DNA of 42,521 nt, taken from Mycobacterium sp. GTDB lineage: Bacteria > Actinomycetota > Actinomycetes > Mycobacteriales > Mycobacteriaceae. The notes beneath the pieces are model-generated. The model was not told the DNA's origin. It saw only the letters and a list, made by a program, of their open reading frames with translations, and searched no databases. Position 1 is the stretch's first letter; every line of letters begins with the position of its first letter. Of this stretch, positions 7,581 to 14,791 are shown piece by piece. The stretch is taken from positions 1-42,521 of the forward strand of contig JARLGS010000236.1 of assembly GCA_031292695.1 (NCBI GenBank), read 5' to 3'. Made by a program: the position numbers and the translations under genes.

Positions 7581-9002
7581 TTAGGCGGTTAGGGGGCGGG
7601 CCGTGGCGGGCTGGTGTTCGCGCACCCATGTTTGGGTTGCCATTTGGGTGGCGTCCCAGGGCGACCCGAGTGGCGGGGTGTAGGAAAGGTCGAGTTCGCT
7701 GAGGCTGTCGACGGTCATTTCGTGGAAGAGGGCGGTGGCGTAGGTGTCGACGCGTTTGGCGATTTCGGCGCTGCGGTGTCCGACGAGTTGCGCGCCGAGG
7801 AGGCGGCCGCTGTGCTGGTCGCCGGTGATGCCGATGTTGATGGGTGTGGCGCCTGGGTAGTAGGCCTTGTGGTCGTCTGGACTCGACTGGCTGGTGACGG
7901 GGGTCCAGCCGCGGTTCGCGGCGAGGGCTTCGTGTTCGCGGAGGCCGGTGCGGGCGGCGACGAGGTCGAAGACCTTGACGACTTGGGTGCCCAGGCTGCC
8001 CGCGAAGTGGGCGTGGCCGCCGAGCGCGTTCTCGCCGGCCACGCCGCCTTGTTTGTGCGCCGTGGTGCCCAGCGGCAGCCAGGTGATGCCGAGGAGACGG
8101 TGGTGGGTGTGCACGCAGTCGCCGGCGGCAAAGATGTCGGGCAGGTTGGTGCGCATGGCTTCGTCGACAGCGATGGCGCCTTTGATGCCGAGGTCGGCGC
8201 CGGCGTCGGCGGCGAGTTCGGTGTTGGGGCGGACTCCGACGACGACGAGTACGAAATCAACTGTGCGCGAGACGGGTTGGCTGTCATGGCTGGCGGTGAC
8301 AGTGAGTGCGCCGGTGTCGGTGCGGGTGATGGCGGTTACAGCGGTGTTGGTGAGAACCTCGACACCGTGGTGTTCGAGTTCGGCGTGCACCCGGGCGCCG
8401 AGTTCGGGGTCAACCGTGGGCAGAACTTCAGGCAGCGCTTCGATCTGGGTGACGTGGATGCCGCGCGAGGTAAGCGCTTCAACCATCTCCAGGCCGATGT
8501 AGCCGGCACCGACGATCACCGCGGTGGTCGGGTTGCGTCGCTGCAGGGAGTCCCTGACGGCGAAGGTGTCGCCCATGGAGTGCAGCAGGTGCACCCCATC
8601 GTCGGGTCCGAGCGCGTCGGGGCCGCTGAGCCCGCGGATGGGTGGGCGGGCGCTGATGGCGCCGGTGCCCACGATCAGGGCGTCGTAGGGCAGCTGCTGT
8701 GGGGCGCCGGTGGGGTCGAGGACGTCGAGGGTGTGCTCCTCGACATTGATGCCGGTGGCGCGGGTGTCGGTGAGCACCCGCATGCCGGTGGCGGCTAGGT
8801 CGGCGGCGGTGCGATGGGCCAGGTTGCTCCAGTGGGTGACTTCCCCGGAAACGTAGTAAGGGATGCCGCAGATGGAGAAGTTGGGATAGGCGTCGGCGAC
8901 GACCACGGTGACATCGGTGGTGGGGTCGAGTTCGCGGGCGCGTAGCGCCGCGCTGATGCCGGCATCACTGCCACCAATCGCGACGATATGACGAGGTGTC
9001 AT
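7581..9002 (-). CDS. FAD/NAD(P) disulfide oxidoreductase, CoA-disulfide reductase/NADH oxidase family
   Basis: A 473-residue flavoprotein. The N-terminal FAD site is IVAIGGSDAGISAA (6-19), with the single redox Cys C45 in FSICGIPYY, the hallmark of CoA-disulfide reductases and NADH oxidases. NAD(P) binding is at ~165-195 (VIVGAGYIGLEM), the second FAD block is FAAGDCVHT, and a dimerisation domain fills the last ~120 residues. It lies last in a leftward group behind pstS and the arsR-arsC fusion (84 bp from pstS), so it is probably co-transcribed. A role in thiol or arsenic redox balance is inferred from context only; mycothiol- or CoA-linked disulfide reduction is equally possible. Confidence 0.85.
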   Translation of the reverse strand: MTPRHIVAIGGSDAGISAALRARELDPTTDVTVVVADAYPNFSICGIPYYVSGEVTHWSNLAHRTAADLAATGMRVLTDTRATGINVEEHTLDVLDPTGAPQQLPYDALIVGTGAISARPPIRGLSGPDALGPDDGVHLLHSMGDTFAVRDSLQRRNPTTAVIVGAGYIGLEMVEALTSRGIHVTQIEALPEVLPTVDPELGARVHAELEHHGVEVLTNTAVTAITRTDTGALTVTASHDSQPVSRTVDFVLVVVGVRPNTELAADAGADLGIKGAIAVDEAMRTNLPDIFAAGDCVHTHHRLLGITWLPLGTTAHKQGGVAGENALGGHAHFAGSLGTQVVKVFDLVAARTGLREHEALAANRGWTPVTSQSSPDDHKAYYPGATPINIGITGDQHSGRLLGAQLVGHRSAEIAKRVDTYATALFHEMTVDSLSELDLSYTPPLGSPWDATQMATQTWVREHQPATARPLTA

Positions 9003-9086
9003 GCGGGATTTGGCTCCTGATATGTCAGGGTGCTGCGGTAGCGGTGCAGCACTGCGCCGCTGGGATTCGGCGATGAGTGCGACGTC

Positions 9087-10184
9087 TTATTTGATGGCGT
9101 TGGCGGCGCTGAGCACCTTCGGCTGGAATTGGTCTGGCAACGGGAAGTATCCGTAGTCTTCTAGGTCGGCCTGGCCTGGCCCGAGGGTGGACTGCAGAAA
9201 CGCCCGAACCGCCGTCGCGGTCTGAGCGTCACCGTATTTCGAGCACACCAGTTCGTAGCTCGCGAGCATGATCGGGTAGGCGCCGGTCTGGGTGGGCTTG
9301 TAGAACGACGAGATGTTCAACACAAGGTTGTTGCCCTGACCGGCGATGGTGGCGCTGGCGATGGCCTTGCCGACCGTGTCCCTGTTGATGGCCACCGGAT
9401 CCGGCCCGGCTGAGGTCACGATTCGGGCGGCGAACAGCCGCTGCTGTTGGGCGAACGACCATTCGTTGTAGGTGATTGCGCCCTCGGTGTTCTTGACCAT
9501 CGCCGAGGTGCCTTCGTTGCCTGAGGCGCCCTGGCCGACCCCGCCATTGAACACCTTGCCGGTTCCCTTGCCCCACGCGCCGCCCGAGGCGGCATCCAGG
9601 TAGAGCTGGAAGTTATCGGTTGTGCCCGACGGGTCGCTGCGGAACACCACGTGGATGGGTTCGGAGGGCATCGTGTCGTTGAGCGCCTTGATCGCGGGGT
9701 CGTCCCACCGGGTGATCGTGCCGTTAAAAATCTTCGCCAGTGTCGGGGCGTCGAGCACCAGCCTGTCAACGGCTTCCAGGTTGTAGGTGATCGCCAACGG
9801 GCCGAACACCACCGGCAGATTCCAGGCATCCGAGCCGCACCGCTGCTTGGCCTTGCTGTACTCGTCTCCAGCTAGCGGCGAGTCTGAACCACCGAAATCG
9901 GTTTGGCCTGCAAGGAATTCGCTCACTCCGGCGCCCGAACCGTTCGAGGTGTAGACCAGCGTGTGTCCAGGGCAGGCCTGTTCGTAGGCTTTGATGAACC
10001 GGGTCATCGCATTAGCCTGCGCGGTGGAGCCGCTGGCCTTCAACGCCTGTTTGCCGCCGCAATCGACTCTCGCCGCGGTGGCGTATGAGGGGGTCGAGTG
10101 TTCGCGGCCGCACGCCGAAAGCACCAGCAGGGTGGCCGCCAGCAAGCTCAGCGCGGCCGAAGATCGCTTCAGTGAAATGGGCAT
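9087..10184 (-). CDS. pstS: PstS-like phosphate-binding lipoprotein, orphan, in arsenic island
   Basis: A 365-residue ABC-type solute-binding lipoprotein. It has a signal peptide with lipobox LLVLSAC (lipidated Cys25), then the PstS phosphate-site blocks: [25 protein letters not shown] and FGGSDSPL. A late TNEG-like block, [19 protein letters not shown], is also present. It sits 31 bp after the ArsR-ArsC fusion gene and before the flavoprotein, with GGAGG ahead of its ATG. No pstC, pstA or pstB is nearby. An orphan phosphate-binding protein inside an arsenate operon suggests a role in scavenging phosphate or discriminating it from arsenate, or in sensing arsenate outside the membrane. That is inference; the family and lipobox are seen directly. 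Confidence 0.9.
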   Translation of the reverse strand: MPISLKRSSAALSLLAATLLVLSACGREHSTPSYATAARVDCGGKQALKASGSTAQANAMTRFIKAYEQACPGHTLVYTSNGSGAGVSEFLAGQTDFGGSDSPLAGDEYSKAKQRCGSDAWNLPVVFGPLAITYNLEAVDRLVLDAPTLAKIFNGTITRWDDPAIKALNDTMPSEPIHVVFRSDPSGTTDNFQLYLDAASGGAWGKGTGKVFNGGVGQGASGNEGTSAMVKNTEGAITYNEWSFAQQQRLFAARIVTSAGPDPVAINRDTVGKAIASATIAGQGNNLVLNISSFYKPTQTGAYPIMLASYELVCSKYGDAQTATAVRAFLQSTLGPGQADLEDYGYFPLPDQFQPKVLSAANAIK

Positions 10185-10215
10185 CGTGGTTTCCTCCGCT
10201 CGTCAGTGCAATGCG

Positions 10216-10962
10216 CTATTGCTGGGTGGTGTTTGGGGGAGCGCTTGTGTGACGGTGCGAGTTGTCGGACGTCGCGGACTCCGTTGTTAGTAGGGGGTCC
10301 AAGGTGGGGGCCACGTGATCGATCCGGACGATCAACTCATCGAGTGCTCGATCGAAGTCGTCGGCCCGGCCGGTGCGTACAGGGTCAGGGATGGACCAGT
10401 GCAGGCGCCGGCTGTCGGCGGGCAGTTCTTCGTGGGCGTTATCGCAGACCGCAATGATCACGTCGTTGGACTTGACAACGTCATCGAGATGGCACGGGGT
10501 GTGGGGCCGCATCGGCAACTTGCGGCGCGCCGCCGCGGCCACCGCCGAAGGGTGTGCCTCAGGGGCGGGATGAGTCCCGGCCGAGGTCGCCGGCAGCGAG
10601 CTGCGGCGATTCCACACCGCCACGGCCAACTGGCTGCGCGCCGAATTCTGGGTGCAGACAAACACCACCCGCTCGGCACGCCACGCCGCCGAGGGCACCA
10701 ACAAATCCAGCGACTCGGGGATCAACTGCAGATAGCTACGACGACGATCTCCTTCCGAACGGACTCGGCGCACAATTCCCGCGCCCTCAAGCACCCCCAG
10801 ATGGTGCGCGATCAGACTCGACGACATCGACAGCGCGGTTTGAAGCTCCGAGGGCGACGCGTCCGCGAGCAGCAACCGATCGACGATCACCAGCCGGCCA
10901 GGGTCGGCCAGGGCGGCATGGATCTGCACCCGCCGCACTGCGTCCGAAGATAACTCAATCAT
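10216..10962 (-). CDS. Fused ArsR-type repressor and LMW-phosphatase-fold arsenate reductase
   Basis: A 248-residue two-domain protein. Residues ~8-90 are an ArsR winged helix (LADPGRLVIVDRLL...SPSELQTALSMSSSLIAHHLGVLEGAGIV). Residues ~97-225 are a low-molecular-weight phosphatase/ArsC domain with the C-x5-R loop CTQNSARS (C103, R109) and the late acid loop IPDP with D193. Regulator and enzyme are therefore joined in one chain, an arrangement known in actinobacterial ars loci. The ArsR part lacks an obvious CxC metal site. The protein heads the leftward group arsR-arsC / pstS / flavoprotein. A 13-bp AT palindrome touches its start codon, so the mRNA is probably nearly leaderless and autoregulated. 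Confidence 0.9.
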   Translation of the reverse strand: MIELSSDAVRRVQIHAALADPGRLVIVDRLLLADASPSELQTALSMSSSLIAHHLGVLEGAGIVRRVRSEGDRRRSYLQLIPESLDLLVPSAAWRAERVVFVCTQNSARSQLAVAVWNRRSSLPATSAGTHPAPEAHPSAVAAAARRKLPMRPHTPCHLDDVVKSNDVIIAVCDNAHEELPADSRRLHWSIPDPVRTGRADDFDRALDELIVRIDHVAPTLDPLLTTESATSDNSHRHTSAPPNTTQQ

Positions 10963-10975
10963 AATTAAGTTAATT
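10963..10975. promoter_or_regulatory. AT-rich palindrome at the ArsR-ArsC start, candidate operator
   Basis: AATTAA-G-TTAATT is a perfect inverted repeat with a 1-base centre, directly next to the leftward ATG at 10960-10962. It stands out in GC-rich DNA and is placed where a repressor would block transcription start. The likely binder is the ArsR domain of the adjacent fusion protein (inference). Confidence 0.55.
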
Positions 10976-11134
10976 TTTACTGAGCTATTGAGGAAAGATC
11001 AAGGCGCTGGCAGGGTTCGGCGATCTCGTCATTTGACGTTCATCGGCAGGGCGGTCTGAATTCACCAATGAGCCGGCACGCGCGACGTCCAACGCGCACC
11101 CGGCTTATCGCGTGCCTATCGGAGAGGCGCGCAA

Positions 11135-11524
11135 TCAGCTGCAGCAGCTGGGGTCGAGGACCGCGCAGAGGGCGGCCATTGCATCCCGGTGGGGGCGGTG
11201 GTAGACGTTCATGCCGCGGCGGTCGGATTCGACCAGGCCCGCCTTGCGAAGTTGGCTGAGGTGGTGGCTGACGGTTGACTCGGTCAATCGCAGAACGGCG
11301 GCAAGCTCGCGGGTGTTCTCCTCGCCAGCAGATGAGCCGAATAGACACGACATGACCTTGACTCGCGCGGGGTCTGCCAGTGCCTTGAGGCGTAAGGCAA
11401 CCCGCAGGGCGTCGTCATCGCTCATGGGGCCGGCAGCCACCGGCGCGCAGCATACCGGCGCGGTGATGTCGATCAGTGGCAGTGTCTTCGGCACCGGAGC
11501 GATTCTGCCATACATGTTTGACAT
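11135..11524 (-). CDS. arsR: ArsR-family metalloregulator
   Basis: A winged-helix repressor of up to 129 residues. The core LKALADPARVKVMSC, then ENTRELAAVLRLTESTVSHHLSQLRKAGLV, matches ArsR/SmtB proteins. Candidate As/Cd ligands are the vicinal C25-C26 near the N-terminus, C60, and C127-C128 at the extreme C-terminus; the usual CVC motif of helix alpha3 is absent. The gene diverges from arsI with 74 bp between starts, and two operator-like repeats lie there. The ATG at 11524 sits inside the first repeat. An ATG at 11515 or a GTG at 11494 would leave the operator free, so the start is uncertain. Confidence 0.88.
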   Translation of the reverse strand: MSNMYGRIAPVPKTLPLIDITAPVCCAPVAAGPMSDDDALRVALRLKALADPARVKVMSCLFGSSAGEENTRELAAVLRLTESTVSHHLSQLRKAGLVESDRRGMNVYHRPHRDAMAALCAVLDPSCCS

Positions 11525-11574
11525 ATATCAAAAAGGTGGCAGGCTGAGGGAGTCAAACAAGTTTGATATATGTC
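11517..11574. promoter_or_regulatory. Divergent operator with two TTTGA-type repeats (arsR / arsI)
   Basis: TTTGACATATATCAAA at 11517-11532 is an imperfect palindrome. TTTGATATATGTC at 11562-11574 repeats its inverted form over 13 bases. The pair lies 45 bp apart between the divergent arsR and arsI starts, one overlapping the arsR start and one ~25 bp before the arsI ATG. This is the layout expected for one ArsR-type repressor controlling both directions. Confidence 0.7.
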
Positions 11575-11598
11575 TCACAGGTATGGAGGTCTGCTCTC

Positions 11599-12078
11599 AT
11601 GTCCCGCGTGCAACTCGCCCTCAACGTCGACAACCTCGACGATGCCGTCACGTTCTACTCCAAGCTGCTCAATGCCCAACCGGCGAAACGCAAGCCCGGC
11701 TACGCCAACTTCGCTGTCGCTGAGCCGCCGCTCAAGCTGGTGCTGTTAGAGAACCCGGGCAAAGGCGGCACGCTCAACCACCTGGGGGTGGAGGTTCGGT
11801 CAAGTGAGGAGGTTCACGGGGAGATTGCCCGGTTGCAGGGCGAGGGTTTGTTCACCGACGAGGAGATCGGAACGACTTGTTGCTTCGCCACCCAAGACAA
11901 GGTGTGGGTGACTGGGCCGGCCGGGGAGAAGTGGGAGATCTACACGGTGCTGGCCGACTCGGAGACTTTCGGGTCAGGCCCCCAGCACGTCGCTGCCGAT
12001 ACGGAAGGCGTTGTGTGCTGTGGCGTATCGCCATCTGACGGCGATAAAGAGAAGGCGGCGACCGGTTCTTGCTGTTGA
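11599..12078 (+). CDS. arsI: ArsI/CadI-like VOC protein (organoarsenical C-As lyase or Cd-induced)
   Basis: A 159-residue vicinal-oxygen-chelate protein. It shows the features of ArsI C-As lyases: metal ligands Q5 (VQLALNV), H61 (LNHLGVEV) and E113 (KWEIYTV), plus the vicinal pair C94-C95 in TTCCFATQDKVWV that binds trivalent organoarsenicals. Extra Cys pairs occur in the tail (GVVCCGV and the C-terminal GSCC). The mycobacterial cadmium-induced protein CadI belongs to the same group. The start is ATG with GGAGGT 8 bp upstream. It is divergent from arsR over a shared operator, so it is likely induced by arsenic or cadmium. The function would be Fe(II)-dependent cleavage of methylarsenite to arsenite, which ACR3 could export. 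Confidence 0.9.
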   Translation: MSRVQLALNVDNLDDAVTFYSKLLNAQPAKRKPGYANFAVAEPPLKLVLLENPGKGGTLNHLGVEVRSSEEVHGEIARLQGEGLFTDEEIGTTCCFATQDKVWVTGPAGEKWEIYTVLADSETFGSGPQHVAADTEGVVCCGVSPSDGDKEKAATGSCC

Positions 12079-12192
12079 CAGCCACCAGAGCGGGGCGGGC
12101 GGGACCGGTGTCATCCCGCGCCGATCCCGCTATTTCGCGGATTCACGCATTGTTCGCTTGATCACGGATTCGATGGGGGTCAATATCGATGC

Positions 12193-12567
12193 GTGTCGAA
12201 GTCGCAGTTGCCGTTGATCGCGGAGCCGGGGTGTACCTTCGTCCCGCTTGTGCGTGAGCCACTGTCGGCTGAAGCGGCCATCCAATTGGCGGCCAAGCTG
12301 AAGGCGCTGTCCGACCCGGTGCGATTGCGCCTGCTAAGCGTCGTGGCCAGCCACGAGGGTGGTGAAGCCTGCGTTTGCGATTTGTCAGCGGGGATTGAAC
12401 TGACTCAGCCCACCATCTCGCACCACCTGAAGGTCCTACGCACCGCTGGATTGCTCGACAGCGAACGGCGTGCCTCATGGGTGTATTACCGCGTGAACCA
12501 AACTGTGCTGCAACAACTCTCGCAGCTTCTGGGAACCGACACCCTCAGCCCAGCGACCCGACCATGA
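12193..12567 (+). CDS. arsR: ArsR-family arsenite repressor
   Basis: A 124-residue repressor: LKALSDPVRLRLLSVVASHEGGEACVCDL, then LTQPTISHHLKVLRTAGLLDSERRASWVYYRV. The C60-V-C62 pair in the DNA-binding helix is the classical As(III) site, and C14 near the N-terminus may be a third ligand. It resembles the ArsR found beside cadI in M. tuberculosis-type loci (from memory). It begins with GTG, and its stop overlaps by 4 bp the ATG of a truncated aquaporin gene that leads into ACR3. It therefore heads the rightward arsR-(aqp)-acr3 operon. Confidence 0.9.
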   Translation: MSKSQLPLIAEPGCTFVPLVREPLSAEAAIQLAAKLKALSDPVRLRLLSVVASHEGGEACVCDLSAGIELTQPTISHHLKVLRTAGLLDSERRASWVYYRVNQTVLQQLSQLLGTDTLSPATRP

Positions 12568-12686
12568 GTACCGTCCCGCGGCCACGCCGCTTAGTCGCCG
12601 AATTTTTCAGCACCGCGCTCCTCGTCCGCAACGTGTCTCGGCAGGCCCGCGACGCCGCTGCGGGCCAGCAGTCCCCAGCCGAATGA
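12564..12686 (+). pseudogene. Remnant of an aquaporin/MIP channel gene
   Basis: The ATG overlaps the arsR stop (ATGA) and the first ~21 residues, MSTVPRPRRLVAEFFSTALL, have the typical start of a bacterial MIP-family channel (xRRLVAEFxGTALLV). The sequence then jumps to an unrelated RNVSRQARDAAAGQQSPAE and stops at 40 residues, so the membrane channel with its NPA motifs is missing. Aquaglyceroporins that conduct arsenite are known partners in ars operons. The best reading is a deletion that removed nearly the whole gene but kept the start coupled to arsR, bringing ACR3 close. The family is judged from the N-terminus alone. Confidence 0.6.
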
Positions 12687-12705
12687 AAAGAACGGGATTG
12701 AACAG

Positions 12706-13818
12706 ATGAGCCACAGCCGTAGCGAAACCCGCACGCCGCCGCCGGACGACAGCCACGTGGTGGCCCGGTTGTCGACGGTCGACCGATTCCTGCCATTGTT
12801 GATTGGACTGGGGATGGCGGCCGGGCTGCTGTTGGGCCGCCTGATCCCAGGATTGGCCAACTGGCTTAATGCTGTGTCTATCCACGGCACTAGCCTGCCG
12901 ATTGCCATCGGGCTGCTATTGATGATGTACCCGGTATTGGCCAAGGTCCGTTATCGGGAGATCGGGCGGATCACCGCCGACCGCCGCATGATCGCCGTGT
13001 CGTTGATTCTGAACTGGATCGTTGGGCCTGCGGTCATGTTCGCCCTCGCCTGGCTGTTGTTGCCAGACTTGCCCGCCTACCGCACCGGCGTGATTCTGGT
13101 AGGGCTGGCCCGCTGCATCGCCATGGTGCTGATCTGGACCGACCTGGCCTGCGGCGACCGGGAGATGGCTGCTGTGTTGGTTGCACTCAACGCTGTGTTC
13201 CAGGTGCTGGCCTATGCCGGGCTCGGCGTCTTCTACCTCAACGTTTTGCCCGCCTGGCTCCACTTGCCGACCCAGAGCCTGCACGTCTCCTTCGCTGCGA
13301 TCGCCGTCACCGTTGTGGTGTTCCTGGGGATCCCGCTGGTCGCTGGATTCCTCACTAGAACCCTCGGTGAACGCGCCCGAGGCCAAGAGTGGTATGAGAG
13401 CACGCTGCTGCCACGCATTGCGCCGATCGCCTTATACGGACTGCTGTTCACTGTGGTCGTGCTCTTTGCGCTGCAGGGCAAGACGATCACGTCCCAGCCA
13501 CTGAACGTGGCCCGGATCGCGCTGCCGCTGCTGGTCTACTTCGCCGTGATGTGGGTCGGCGGGTTCGCCATCGGCCGGTGGCTACGCCTGTCCTACGCCC
13601 GCACGGCGGCCCTGGCGTTCTCCGCGGCCAGCAACGACTTCGAGCTAGCGATTGCCGTCGCCATCGGCGTATTCGGCGCCACATCCGGCCAAGCCTTGGC
13701 CGGCGTTGTTGGCCCGCTTATCGAGGTGCCCGTGCTGCTCGGCCTTGTCTACGTGGCCTTGTGGTTGCACCGTCGGCTGACATGGCCGCAAGCCCTCAGC
13801 TCCACGGCGGTTCGATGA
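12706..13818 (+). CDS. acr3: ACR3-family arsenite efflux transporter
   Basis: A 370-residue membrane protein with about ten hydrophobic helices. It carries the two residues regarded as essential in ACR3: C137 in GLARCIAMVLIW and E313 in FSAASNDFELAIAVAIG. It exports As(III), probably driven by the proton-motive force, and so is the final step for arsenite made by the ArsC domain or by ArsI. The start is ATG, 20 bp after the aquaporin remnant ends. Its ~25-residue N-terminal extension before the first helix is polar and arginine-rich. It is the third gene of the arsR operon. Confidence 0.95.
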   Translation: MSHSRSETRTPPPDDSHVVARLSTVDRFLPLLIGLGMAAGLLLGRLIPGLANWLNAVSIHGTSLPIAIGLLLMMYPVLAKVRYREIGRITADRRMIAVSLILNWIVGPAVMFALAWLLLPDLPAYRTGVILVGLARCIAMVLIWTDLACGDREMAAVLVALNAVFQVLAYAGLGVFYLNVLPAWLHLPTQSLHVSFAAIAVTVVVFLGIPLVAGFLTRTLGERARGQEWYESTLLPRIAPIALYGLLFTVVVLFALQGKTITSQPLNVARIALPLLVYFAVMWVGGFAIGRWLRLSYARTAALAFSAASNDFELAIAVAIGVFGATSGQALAGVVGPLIEVPVLLGLVYVALWLHRRLTWPQALSSTAVR

Positions 13819-13910
13819 GGACTTTGGTTTTCACGTTGACGACACCGACTCCGTCGAGTTCGCAGTCCCGGCTGCACTACGCGTTAGCCGCCGCAATCGC
13901 TCAGCCCTGA
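13815..13910 (+). CDS. Possible 31-residue ORF coupled to acr3
   Basis: The ATG overlaps the acr3 stop by 4 bp (ATGA) and a 31-residue frame (MRTLVFTLTTPTPSSS...) follows. Position alone suggests translational coupling; the sequence has no recognised motif. It could be the stump of a lost downstream gene, by analogy with the truncated aquaporin upstream, or chance. Confidence 0.2.
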   Translation: MRTLVFTLTTPTPSSSQSRLHYALAAAIAQP

Positions 13911-13950
13911 GGGGAGACTGGCGAGGAATTCAGTCGGCATCGTCGTCGTT

Positions 13951-14538
13951 CTATTCTGCAAGCACGCGGTACACGGTTGCCCGACTTACACCTAGCGTCG
14001 CCGCGATGGTGCCGGCCGATTCACCGCTGGCATGCATCCGCTGTGCAAGAGCGGTTTTGGAGGCGTCGAGTGCTTTGGGGCGCCCGATAGCCTGCCCCTG
14101 CGCCCGACGTGCTTCCCTTCCTGCAGCCCGCCGTTCCCGGCCTAGCTCAAGTTCAAGCTCAGCCAGGCTGGCGAGTACGCCGGCCACCATTCGGCCGGTT
14201 GCGTTCGAGGTGTCAATCCCCTCGCGTAGTGACCTCAGAACAATGTCGCAGTCTCGGAGTTCGCGAATCGTCATCATCACTTCGGCGGCATTGCGTCCAA
14301 GCCGATCGATGCCCACCACCACAATCGCGTCACTGGGGCGCGCGTAGTCCAGCAGCGCGGCAAGACCGGGCCGCTGCTCGCGTGTCGAGGTCCCTGACAG
14401 TTTGTCGGTGTAGACGCGGTTCGGGTGCACCCCAGCTGCGGTGAGGGCGTCTAGTTGTTGGTCTGGAGATTGGTGGCCGGTGGAAACGCGGGCGTATCCG
14501 ATTTGAACACCGGTAGTGGGTGCGGTTGCGGTGGTCAT
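13951..14538 (-). CDS. Serine recombinase (resolvase/invertase family)
   Basis: A 195-residue site-specific recombinase. The catalytic domain (1-~135) has S19 in IGYARVSTGHQ, the arginine-bearing block DKLSGTSTREQRPGL, and 'IVVVGIDRLGRN'. The C-terminal helix-turn-helix (~150-195) has 'GESAGTIAATLGVSRATVYRVL'. The length and domain order match Tn3-type resolvases and DNA invertases. The gene faces the end of acr3, and its start is adjacent to a cluster of GTCTCA repeats that look like recombination subsites. It may have resolved or mobilised the arsenic island. No Tn3 transposase is present in the window. Confidence 0.92.
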   Translation of the reverse strand: MTTATAPTTGVQIGYARVSTGHQSPDQQLDALTAAGVHPNRVYTDKLSGTSTREQRPGLAALLDYARPSDAIVVVGIDRLGRNAAEVMMTIRELRDCDIVLRSLREGIDTSNATGRMVAGVLASLAELELELGRERRAAGREARRAQGQAIGRPKALDASKTALAQRMHASGESAGTIAATLGVSRATVYRVLAE

Positions 14539-14549
14539 GCCTCAAGTGT

Positions 14550-14679
14550 GTCTCAAAAGTCTCACAAATACAAGTATTGAGACGAAACTTTCGAGGCAAC
14601 TTTTGCGACGATGCGACGTGGGCTTTCTTGTACCCCAACGTGACCTACCCGGCCTGTCTCAGAACTTTAGTTTTGAGAC
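14550..14679. repeat. GTCTCA repeat cluster upstream of the resolvase, candidate res site
   Basis: Five copies of GTCTCA or its inverse TGAGAC lie within 130 bp of the resolvase start: 14550-14555, 14559-14564, 14578-14583, 14656-14661 and 14674-14679. The last two form an imperfect inverted repeat (TCTCAGAAC / GTTTTGAGA), and copies two and three form another. Several imperfect inverted pairs next to a serine recombinase is the form of a res site. Confidence 0.6.
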
Positions 14680-14791
14680 TGAAGCAGACCACCAGCCGTT
14701 CGATTGCCTCCACGCGCTTGCGGTCGATGACCTGGGTGTAGAGGTTGTGAGCGCAGTCGTGGCTTGCCGGGGCTGCGAGCGGGGGGATACT

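Noticed and set aside
7614..8798. Rightward open frame of 394 codons
   Set aside because: Antisense of the FAD oxidoreductase; Gly/Ala/Val-rich low-complexity translation caused by high GC.
13551..13910. Rightward 119-codon frame inside the end of acr3
   Set aside because: Out-of-frame shadow of acr3; only the last 31 codons after the coupled ATG were kept as a low-confidence candidate.
14550..14679. The GTCTCA array as a CRISPR
   Set aside because: The repeats are only 6-9 bp, in mixed orientation, with unequal spacing and no cas genes.
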